Assembly: GCF_018691265.1 (NCBI RefSeq)
Contig: NW_024881276.1
Span: 1,550,001 to 1,614,000, forward strand
Direction: 5' to 3'
Source of the DNA: Tyto alba
Lineage: Eukaryota; Chordata; Aves; Strigiformes; Tytonidae
Length of the DNA: 64,000 nt
A program made the translations under genes and the position numbers. A model generated the notes under the pieces. It ran no database searches, was not told the origin of the DNA, and was given only the letters and a program-made list of their open reading frames with translations. How positions within the stretch are numbered: position 1 is the first letter of the stretch; the number at the start of each line of letters is the position of its first letter. This document shows positions 52,001-62,542 of this stretch, piece by piece.

Positions 52001-55000
52001 CAAAAGACTGATAAGCACCATTGAAAGACACGGTGTGTACTGACCTAAAACTGTTTAAATTCCTGAGCTTTGCACAGGTGCGCATCTGGCCATATTGCAT
52101 TGCCTGCTATGTGATTGTACCAGCTCAAGCTGCTGATCCTTTAGGGTGCTGGAACATAGGATTTTGTAAAGTAGATCAGACATAAATAGTAAAATTATTT
52201 TGCAAAATTATTTGTACAAAAATTCTGTACTGGGACTCAAACATTTTTTTCATGACTGCTGCAATAAATGAGAACATGCATGAGCTAAGACTAGAATTAA
52301 TGTAGTTATAATTAAGCTGCTCTCAAAGTCATTAGATATTTTAAGCTGTTGAGCCATTTTTCCAGCCCATTAACTTCATTCAGACATAATTATATTTTTT
52401 AACATGTTAGTCCAGATAACACCTTGATCATGGTTTTACATATGCTACAGTGCAGCAGACATACTGCACAATGATGTATCTTTGTTTTGGGTTTCTTGTA
52501 CTGCCCCAGATACCTGATTGTGAATTGTAGGTTTTTGGGGGAAGAAGGGGGCAGAGATGCTTTGAGGTGGTGGTAGGTTTTTTTGTTTTTTTTTGCTATT
52601 TGCATTTTTCTCTGGAGTTTTTATATTCTTTGTCACAGCTGTGATTGCTTCTCAGATTGTTGCTCCTTTTCCTTTCACGACTGCTGTAATCACACCCCAG
52701 ATCTTGTTTCACAGTTGGCATCCTGTTTGCAAAAGGTAATAGTATTACATGGAACCATTCCAGAATTAAGAGAATCCCTATTTTACTAAGTTTGTGGAAC
52801 TGTTGTGGAATTTAAAACTTCATTTACTACTTGGCTTCTGTTGGCCTAAGGGGTATTAAACAAGAAGAAAGTATTAAACGAGAAGTAAATTTTAAGCAGA
52901 AGTAAGAACTATTTCACCCTGAGCAGAAGTAACCCCCAAACTTCCAACCAGGAACACCCTTGTTTGATGGATGGATATTTATTCGTGACTTTTAAATATT
53001 TGTGTCACATTCTAATGGAAAGCAACACATTTTGGCTGTTAGGGAGATATTAGGAAACCCTGCCTGTGACCAGGAGTCTCTGAGAAAGGTTAAGGTTCTA
53101 CGTTTGGAGAGTTTTAAGGAGATAAAGATTCAGGGACAGTTTCATTAATTCCCTTTTGCTTCATGACCATTTTTGATTAGGACAGAGAGGAAAGTTCCCA
53201 GTCCTTACTGATACTGTGCTCTGTTACACAGGCATGTCCACATTAGTTAACAAGGCATCTCAAATCAAGGAGAGGGTCTGCATTAGACCCAGTGACGTGC
53301 TCCTGAGCTGAAATGAGGCAGCTTTTCCCCGCAGTGGAACCCAGAGCACGTCCAGGCAGTCTGGTCCCCCATGCCACTGGTGGGGGTAGTTCAGTTGATG
53401 GGATCCCCACCAGCTGAAAACTCAGAGCTGGAAGCTGCTAGGCAAAGTAAGGATAAGAATGTTTAAAGACTGTTTCTCTTTTGAGTTTCTTTCCTTAGGC
53501 ATCTTAGCCAGGACTTCAGAAAACTGCTACTCTTGCCCTGGAGTCTCTTTTGAATTAAGCCTAATGAACTTGATATAGGGTTTGTGCAAGTGGTACAGAC
53601 AAAAATATTTTTATCCCTAGCATGTGGCAGCTTTTGCCCTAGAGATGAGAGAACTGAGTTTGTCTCCATCTTCAACTTCAAGGGCTTTAAATCCACCCAC
53701 ACTATATAATGCTGACAGTGGAAAAATACAAAAATAGATGTGGGAACAAAGACCAAGGCCATGCTCTTGAATGATCCGGTGAAACTTGTGTTATATCTGG
53801 CGTGTCCTTACAGGGGGGGCATGGAAGTCCTAGTCCATCCAACTTTGTCTACAGCATGGGGCAATCCTTCAGTTAGTGCATCATGTGGATTTGGATCCCC
53901 AGAGACTGAGGGATGAATTTTCCCATAATTTTTCTTACCTTCTAGACTAATATCAAGGGAATATCACCTCCCTCTAGTCTCACCTAAGTTCCATGTGAAT
54001 CTGACCGTTTAGGTGGTATTGTTTAGGTATGATCTGAAAATGTCCACCAAAATGAGCCCTGAGAGGGAAGGTGTTATGGGCTCTCATCAGGTTTCGGTGT
54101 TCTTAGTCCAAGGCACCTTTTGGTCACAGGCAGCCTCACAATGTGGATTAAAGTGAAGCAGAGAACCACCTCATGAATTCAGGCACTTCTCGCATCATAC
54201 AGGGATAAGAGGCTTTGGGGAGTTAGGAGTGGAACTGATACACTTCCATTCCTCTTCGCACTTCGGTGGATTTCACTATTTATGACTAGCGTGAAACGAA
54301 TCATCTCAATTACAGGGATTGTATGAAGAGATGAAACTCACTGATGAAAAGTGGGTAAGCTACAGTATTTAATTAATGGATTTAATTACTGCATCTAATC
54401 ATTGTGTCTCATTAATTACTGTGCCTAATTAAGAAAACATTAGCTATGAATAAGCTATGTTGGTCTGTATAGAAAACCATCTCTCCACTACCAGTCTCGC
54501 AGGGAGAATTTGCCATCACACACTGAACTGCCATGTTCTTTGGATATTGTTCTCTTCCACCCGTGTGAGGCAAGGAGGCATGCTTGGAGGGTGAGCTGGA
54601 ATTTCAGCTGTAGTGATATTAGGCTTGTGCTGCTTTACATCTTTGTCCCTCTCTCTTATTTGTGGATTATAATTTCACTTGACTGTGACAGTTTCACTGC
54701 TGGACTTCCAAAGTAGCCACATAACTCTCCCAGGAGTAGGGGGTCTGCATTTAGTATCTGAGAACAAGTTATTGTACACATGAAAGGTACTGTACAGGCT
54801 TCAGTCACTTGTGATGCACAGTATTTTCCATTTCTTTCCGATCTTTCTGATTTCCTATATTGTGCTGCCGGGCTTGTAAATACAAGCAATATTTTCTGAA
54901 GAGCCTTTTTCTTTTTCATATCAGCATCAGAAACAGGACGTGCTTGTGTTGCAGACCACCAAAATGGTATTTATGTAGACTACAGTAGGGGGTTTGTGTT

Positions 55001-58000
55001 GCATGATTTGGGCTTGACATGGGAATGGATAGGGAGCACCCAAGGTCATAGCTTGCTTGGATGGAGGTGGAAGACTGTAATATGGAAAGAGGCAGTCCTG
55101 GCCTACGTTTATCCATATTGTCTGCTAGGAGTGGTCTCTGGAGTGAATCAAATCCGGAAGAGTCCTGGATCTTCAATTTCAGAAGGCATTAGTGGCTTTA
55201 GTTCAAAGAAGAGTTTCAAAGGAAACGCATGCAATGTGGACAAACAGAGGTCTGGGCAGCGGGAGCTAACCAGAGAGTTAGTTAACTGCCAGTAGATGTG
55301 TCCTGAGATTGTCTGAGGCTACCGCTAGCAGTGGTGGTTTGTTACTAGTGCTGGTCCAGTTCCTCAGTCATAGCTGCCCCAGCAGCTGTCCTGCAAACAA
55401 TCCAGCTGTGAGACAATAAAGATAGAGGCTCGTTGTGAACACAAGGATTTGGAGATTTTGTTTAGGGGACTTTGATTTCTTAGGACTTGTTTCTTTTCTT
55501 TGTTTCCCAGAGCATTTCTTTTGATGGGGGGCTGGCTCCGTCTTAATAATTTGTGTTTTTTTTTTTTCTTGAGGATATGTAGTTTGTTCTCGGGGATGGC
55601 TGTTGTAAGTGTTTGTATTATAAGAACCACATATCCAAATGAAGTACCTACTGTGGATGTAAACTGAGCAACCTATATAGCACCTCTGCCAGGTAAAACA
55701 TACAAATATACACACTATTTAAGTATCTCCATCATCTATGGAAGTATACCACCTTTACAGTTGCAACGCTCATTCCTTCAAATCCCCAGGAGGACCATGA
55801 GAGTTATGATACTTGGGCAAGGATAGAAATATACATTGAATAAGCTGCATTTGGACTCATTTTTATGTAAGACTGAATTACGCATCCTTCAGCTAACAGG
55901 CTTCAGAAGGAAAGGGTATTATTTTCTCCTTTTTTTCTTGAAAAATGAAGATTATGTCCAGTGGTAAGAGATCATTAATTTTCAGAGGAAATTATGCTGC
56001 TTCTGGTATTTCACGAAGGCTTAAATACTGCCATATTTTGTGAGAAGGTACTCAGGTGAAGAGCAGTTGACTGAAGGAAGTTGGCAGCTGTTATTTGGTG
56101 AAATGCTTTAGTGTTTCTGCAGTAGATTCTCTTACTCAGTTATTTGTTGTAAAGTCTAGAATACAGTTGAGCAAATAATACAAAGAAATAAAATGTGCAA
56201 ACTGAATTTCTTTAAAATGTTCTCGGGTGAATTGCATGCTTTGAATAGAACAGATACAAGGAAAGCTGAAAAGACTATGGTTCATTACTCCTGACTTGTC
56301 TTTGAACAAAGCAAAAAAAGGAACAAAAATAATTTTCCAATTATTTAGTCTAATAAATGGAACTAATAAAATTGGTCTGTCACTTATTTCTACAATGACT
56401 TGCAGTTTTCACTTACAACGCTGAAAATATAAAGTCACTGTTTCAGTGCAAACCATTGTTGATAATGTTTTATTTATTTTTTAAATATCTGAAGGAATTC
56501 TTATATTGAATTCTTATGGAAATAAATGATGAGTTCTGGTGATATTATACTTCTCAGCTTTTCTTGGCTGATTTGCATCCCAAACAAATGCAAAACTTCT
56601 TCCTGAAAGCAATTTGCAAGAACACCATGCACAAAACATTCATTAAAAGTCACAGTAGTGACAGGAACCAAATTAGAACAAGAACACTGCCATTACTATG
56701 CATGTCCAAACTTGATGGGCAATGAGAATAAACACAAACACAAATACGATTTCAGTGAACGTCTTTACTTGTGGAGAAATAGCTAAAGTGTAGAAATAAC
56801 ATTTCGCTCCCTTGTATTTACAGCTGGGAGCGAACAGTCTCTCAGCCTTATAGTCAACCATCCTTCGAGGTGAACCACTACCGATATCGATTGCAACACA
56901 AGGTCAGAGATATAGCCAAGGCTATTTCCCTTTTAAGTGGACAGGGAGGATAAGAAATGGTTTCAACAGCACAACCGTTCACTGGCTGTTGGAGGTGAGG
57001 GAGGCAGAGGGCAGGCAAAGAACATAACCATCCAGTCAATACCAGCACAGAGGTATTGAACGCTCACAGTTGTGTGTTTGGGGCTTCTGTCTTGCATTCT
57101 TGTGCTTCTTCTCCAGTGAACTTTGAATTTCCAGCTGAAGCCTTGGGTCTCCACTGCTGCCATGCAGAGGCATAGAAATCTAAGGATCTGGTCAAGCAGT
57201 TTTCAGGAGGGTGAAGCAGAAATTAGGTAGACAAAGAAATTATGTATGGATTCCTTGAAAAATTCCTTTTGTGCTAGTTGCATGCCCTTGCCCCTAGGCA
57301 CTTGCATCAGACCTTCCTCACTGGGGAAAGCTGCAGTGCCCCCAGGATTTTGCTTGCTCACTCATCCAGGAGACTTGCTCACCAGCATGTCAGTGTCCTA
57401 TCTCTACCCATAGTTGTTTTTTTTTTTTTTCTCTGAAAACCTGAGTGCAAGTGGAACCGGTGAGCACCCAGACCTTGGCCTAGTATGAAGCCGTCACACA
57501 GTGGGAGCACAAATGTAGATGTGGGAACCCGAGAGCATCCCAGGATCAAGCATATAAATAATGTTGCGGGGGTGAGGAACTCAGCTCTTTCCCCATGGAG
57601 CTGCTCACAGGCAAGACACTAAAAAGCCTTCACATACGGGGGGGTCAGTCCCTTTTCCCACAGGATCTTGTGAGTGAAGAACCATTGATCCCTCCTGTCA
57701 GAAGACACCGGCCACCTCGACAGCATCCTGCTCCTCGCAGCGCTGTGCCTCCCCGCTGGCAGAGCCCAACTCCTTTTAGAGAGGCAGCGGCTGCTGGAAA
57801 TCATGTCTAGCCTGGTTTGAGAATCCCCCACCAGCATCTTTATGTGATCTGTCTCACAGATGAACAACTGTATATTTTTTATTTGAAAGACAGAATAAAT
57901 GAGTGCAGTTATAACTTTTTATGTGCTGTTAGTCAATAAGACTGATAGGTTTTTGTTGTTTGGATTTCTCACCCTCCCCCAGATTCAGCCACTTGGACTC

Positions 58001-58555
58001 GGCTAAGAATTACGGTCTAATTTATTTTAAGTAGAGAAGTTCTGTTTTCAATTATTTTCTGTTACCTCTCAAAGGACTGTTCTTTCTGGGTATTTATTTT
58101 TCAGTTGGAGATTACTGTTACCATCCTTGGATCATTTATTAGCTGATGACGGTTCTTGCTGACTTGGTGAACAGATTGCTGAGGAAAAATAATATACTAT
58201 CCTTCCTACTATATTAAGGACTTCAAGTTGTTTTTAACGGAAGTAAGGGAAAGAGGCTTTTTCCCTTCTCATTTTAGAAGAGATCTAAACTGAACCATTT
58301 TTTTCCTCCTGAAATTGAAAGCAACATGTCTTCAAGAAAGTTTAAGTAGAAAAAACCTGCTGTGCTGTGTTTCCTATTCTTGCTCTAAAACCCAGAACAC
58401 TAAGTTTAGTCTTCATTCTGTATCAGTAACCTAAGGATTTTTATTTGAATATATATCTGACTGACATTTTGTCTGTCACCTTTCATTATTGGAGATACCA
58501 CTTAAATTTTGTAAAACCAGTCTAACAACTCAGTGATCATTTAATTGTTGCATCA

Positions 58556-59680
58556 GCCTGGTGAACATCCCTGTCTCTAAATTGGAGAGACATGGATTTG
58601 ATGGATGGACCATTTGGTGGATAAGGAATTGGTTTGATGGTCACACTCAAAGAGCTGCAGTCAACGGCTCGATGTCCAAGTGGAGAGCAGTGACGACTGG
58701 AGTTCCTCAGGGGTCACTGTTGGAACCAGTGCTGTTTAACATGTTTGTCAATGACATGGACAGTGGGGTTGAGTGCCCCCTCAGCAAGTTCACCAAGGAC
58801 CCCGAAATGTGTGGTGTGGTCTACATGCTGGAGGGCAGGGATGGCGTCCAGAGGGACCTGGAGAGGTGGGCCCGTGAAAACCTCATAAAGTTCAACAAGA
58901 CCAAGTGCAAGGTCCTGCACATGGGTTGGGGCAATCCCGAGCATGAATCCAGGCTGGGCAATGAGGGGATCGAGAGCAGCCCTGCAGAGAAGGACTGGGG
59001 GTACTAGTGGATGGAAAACTGACTGTGAGCCAGCAATGTGAGCTCACAGCCCAGAACCCACCCGTGCCCCGGGCTGCAGCCAGAGAAGTGTGGCCAGCAG
59101 GGCCGGGGGGGGGGGGGGATTCTGCCCCTCTACTCTGCTCTGGTAAAACCCCACCTGGAGTCCTGTGTCCACCTCTGGGACCCCAATATAAGAGGACATA
59201 GATCTGTTGGAGCAGGGCCAGAGGAGCCACGGAGATGCTGGGGGGGCTGGAGCAGCTCCCCTGGGGGGCCGGGCTGAGAGAGTTGGGGGGGTTCAGCCTG
59301 GAGAAGAGAAGGCTCCGGGGGGACCCTGAGAGTGGCCTCCCAGGGCTTAAAGGGGGGACAGGAGAGGTGGGGAGGGACTCTGGATCAGGGGTTGTAGTGA
59401 TAGGATGAGGACTAATGGCTTAAAACTGAAAGAGGTTTTAAAGTGAAATTTAGATGAGATCTAAGGCAGAAATTGTTCCCTGTGCGGGGGGTGAGGCGCT
59501 GGCCCAGGGTGCCCAGAGCAGCTGTGGCTGCCCCCTCCCTGGAAGGGTTCAAGGCCAGGTTGGACGGGGCTTTGAGCAAACTCTGGTCTAGTGGAAGTTG
59601 TCCCTGCCCATGGCAGGGGGGTGGGAACTAGATGATCTTTAAGGTCCCTTCCAGCCCAAACTGTTCTGTCGTTCTAAGAA
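58556..59680 (+). mobile_element. CR1 LINE, C-terminal half of reverse transcriptase plus 3' end, defective
   Basis: A 5'-truncated CR1 in sense orientation. The open frame 58561-59007 encodes reverse-transcriptase C-terminal motifs: [29 protein letters not shown], then F-T-K-D where CR1 has a catalytic F-x-D-D box (Lys at 58795-58797), then [14 protein letters not shown] stop at 59005-59007 interrupts the normally longer frame. Downstream are the typical CR1 3' blocks ('ttggacggggctttgagc', 'ggtcccttccagccc') and a degenerate terminal TTCT repeat near 59665-59680. Reverse transcription activity is therefore not expected. It contains a G-run at about 59104-59118. It is better preserved than the copies at 21.8 and 27.5 kb, suggesting a younger insertion. 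Confidence 0.93.
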
Positions 59681-61187
59681 TATATGTTGCTAATTTGTTA
59701 GAGTATATAGTGAAAGAAGCATAATAAAGTACTTTAACCACTTTGATCTGAAAATAAGTTGAGAAGATAATTCCCATCATTTTAACAAGTTTATTTTATT
59801 TTTTTTTTCCTGAACCTTAAGTACTTTATGATTAGAGCAGAGTAATATATATACCAAACTGTTGCTTCCAGAAACAGTTGCCATTAGTCTGTTAATAAGC
59901 ATGTCATATATGTGCGTTGGTATATCCCGTTATCTTCTCACAGACCTGTTTGTATTGTTCTTAAATGACGTTTCAACTGAAAATATTAGGGCAAGCTGTT
60001 CCTCACAGATGCAGAGGAAGAGACCCTTCGCTTTTCATTCAGTCCCACCCTCTTCCATTTTTCCTATTTTCCTCTCTGTATGAGCATGTGTGTTTCATTA
60101 AAAAACAAACAAACACAAAACAGCAAACAAGCAACCAAACAAACCACCAAGAAATAGACCACTGGTTTTTAAAAGAAGCCATATTTTTCTGTGCTTTTGA
60201 CCATACCTTCTCTGTATTTCTTTTAATAACTTTTATGTAATTAGACCTATGGACTCTCTTTGATGGAGTCTTGTCTTCTGTCCTTTTCCACTGTCAGAAT
60301 TTCAGTGTTGGAGGGACTCTCACCACTGGGTAGCTCAGATTTTGCAATATATCCCTGACCACCTGACTGGTCTCAAATTCCGAGTCACAAGAGCAGCTGC
60401 CTGACAGATACTGAGTGTTGTAAAAGGGCTGTCAAAGGAATTCCTCATTTTCTCTATCCCCCAGTGCTGTGCAAGCATAAATAATAACTGTAAAGCTTTC
60501 TCTCTCGGTTAATGGTCCTCAGCAATCACAAAATCTGACATTCACAGAGTGCAGCAGTAGAATTTCTGGATTACAGTGATTTTTTAATATTAAAGCCATT
60601 TGTGAATACAAATATAAAGCATATGTGCATACATATGTCTACTTTGGGGTTGCCATCTGCCCATGGCATATACATGCTAGCTGGCATTTTGGGAAAATCT
60701 GTATTTTTTTTTTTTTTTTAATTAAAACAACATCTATCATTATGTACATAGACCAGCTTAACATGCTTCCGCCGGCTGATTCTGAAGATAGTGAATGCAT
60801 GTAGTCTCTGTCTACTTCATAATACATTAATCTTTTAGGTGTAATTTAATGACAGGCAATTGCTTGATTGCTGTTTCTCTCTATAGAACCCCTCAAGGAT
60901 GTTAATCTGCAGTGTGATAATGAGCAAATATTTTTTAATATCTGGTATTAGTGTTCCACAGGGTAGTACCACAAGAGGTGTTTTCCAAGCAAGATATTCC
61001 TGTCAAATAACCAAAGTAGCCAGAATAGTAGAATTCATTAAATAGCTACCTTAAATATTTTTTTTGTTTGGTTTGGATTTTTTGTAATGTTTTTCTGAGC
61101 TAGAACTCTGAGCTGTTGCATTTGCTTTCAGAGAACAAATATCGTTAGTATGTGTTTTTGTGATACAGAATAGCTGTGAATGACTGC
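59681..61187. other. GABRG3: Intronic sequence between repeats
   Basis: AT-rich intron with a CAAA-rich tract at about 60099-60151 and a T run near 60704-60719. No gene or transposon recognised. Confidence 0.7.
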
Positions 61188-61192
61188 ACTGG
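61188..61192 (-). repeat. Target-site duplication, ACTGG
   Basis: ACTGG abuts the LTR at 61193 and recurs at 61821-61825 immediately after it. Confidence 0.85.
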
Positions 61193-61820
61193 TGCTGTGT
61201 TTTAACCCCAGCTGGCAACTAAGCACCACACAGACTCTTGCTTACTCCCCCCACACAGTGTGGTGGGACAAAGATTGTGAGTTGAGATAAAGGCAGTTTA
61301 ATAGCACAAAAAGGGAAGATTATTATTATTATTAATTCTTAATGATTATTAACAGTACTTTATTTATTGGTAATAATTATTAATAATGATAGAATATATC
61401 ATGATATAATAATAATTATTATTAATGATGATAATAATTAGAATATACAAAACAAGTGATGCAGAATGCAGTTGCTCACCACTCGCTGGCTGGTTCCCAG
61501 TCAGTTCCTGAGCAGCAATCCACACTCCCACCGGCCAACTCCCCCCAGTTTATATATTAAGCATGACATCCTATGGTATAGAAAATCCCTTTGGGTAGTT
61601 CAGGACAACTGCCCTGGACAGGTTCCCTCCCAGCTTCTTGTGGACCTCTTCAATGTCAGAGCATGGGAACTTGAAAAGTCCTCGGCTTAGGATAATCGCT
61701 ACTCAGCAACAACTGGAGCATCTCTGTGTTGTCAACATTATTCTCACACTAAATCCCAAACACAGCACTGTACCAGCTACTAGGAAGAAAATTAACTCTA
61801 CCCCAGCTGAAACCAGGACA
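61193..61820 (-). mobile_element. Solo LTR, same family as 32213-32788, minus strand
   Basis: A 628-base element, read on the minus strand from TGTCCTGGTTTCAGCTGGGG to ACAGCA, flanked by perfect ACTGG duplications. The minus-strand order of blocks is as in the 32.2-kb copy: GAGTTAATTTTCTTCCTAGTAGC, CAAGTTCCCATGCTCTG-like, and the end GTGTGGTGCTTAGTTGCCAG. A TATATAAAC box is intact (plus-strand 61548-61556), unlike in the 32.2-kb copy. The AT-rich block at 61317-61445 is an expanded, scrambled version of the family's ATT repeat. Antisense to GABRG3; no internal retroviral genes. Confidence 0.9.
61317..61445. repeat. Expanded (ATT/AAT)n microsatellite inside the minus-strand LTR
   Basis: About 130 bases composed almost only of A and T with ATT and AAT trinucleotide units in both senses, giving local self-complementarity. 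The related LTR at 32.2 kb has only about five ATT units at the equivalent place. Confidence 0.85.
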
Positions 61821-61825
61821 ACTGG
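61821..61825 (-). repeat. Target-site duplication, ACTGG (second copy)
   Basis: Partner of 61188-61192, directly adjacent to the LTR boundary. Confidence 0.85.
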
Positions 61826-61960
61826 AAGCAGAGAACACTTACTACTAGATTAAACATCAGAAAGTACCGATTCACTCCCAGCATAGACTAGACCGTAGAA
61901 CGGTATTGTTAAATCTTCCTCCACGAAGAACACCAGAATAATTATGGGATCTTATGAGAT

Positions 61961-62542
61961 CGTACTGGGTCTGGCTGGGCTGGAGTTAATTTTCCCCACA
62001 GCAGCCCCCACGGCGCTGGGCTTTGTGTTGGTCTCTAGAAAGGTGTTGGTAGCACACCGGTGTTGGTGTTTCGGCTGCTGCTGAGCAGCGCTGGCACAGC
62101 CCCGAGGCTCTCGCCATCACTCCCCCCTCCCCGGGAGGCTGGGGGTGGGCAAGATCTTGGGGAGGGGGACACAGCCAGGGCAGCTCACCCAAACCGACCA
62201 AAGGGGTATCCCACACCGCATGGGCTCTGCTCAGCAGCAGCAGCTAAGAACAGGAGGAGGAGGAGGGGCATTCGTTATGATGATGCTCGTGTTCTGGAGA
62301 AACTATGTGTACTGAAGCCCTGCTTCCTGGGGCGTAGATGAACATCAGCTGATGATGGGAAGCAGAGAACAAATCTTTTGTTTCCCTTCTCTTCCACGCA
62401 TAGCCTTTTCTTTTGCTTTGTCAAACCGCCTTTATCTTGACCCATGAGGTTTTTCCATCTTATTCTCTCCCCCCCCCTATTCTGCTGAGTGATAGAGCTG
62501 CTTGGTGGGCACCTGGTGGCCAGCTAAGGCCAACCCACTACA
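61961..62542 (+). mobile_element. Solo LTR of a second avian ERV family, plus strand
   Basis: A 582-base element opening CGTACTGGGTCTGGCTGGGC (first base probably T originally) and ending AACCCACTACA. The body matches an avian LTR family that I recall: 'gagttaattttcccca', 'ctagaaaggtgttgg', 'gggcaagatcttggg', 'gacacagccagggcag', 'gaagccctgcttcctgggg', 'cctttatcttgaccca', and the end 'gggcacctggtggccagc'. The usual TATA position is replaced by an AGC-repeat stretch near 62231-62245. No clear target duplication was seen. It shares its first ~35 bases with the LTR family at 61193-61820, in opposite orientation, about 140 bases away. Confidence 0.85.

Larger units (their letters stand above)
41763..58555. 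other. GABRG3: Long repeat-poor part of the GABRG3 intron
   Basis: Nearly 17 kb in which I recognise no LINE or LTR and no exon. Mostly AT-rich unique-looking sequence with simple repeats (A/AAC tract 45140-45201, T run 50687-50702, T runs near 51104, 55558 and 57416). Departures from background are the CpG-rich patch at about 48780-49030 and less AT-rich stretches at 50450-50900 and 57440-57800. Open frames in the latter two were examined and are not supported as genes. Confidence 0.65.
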
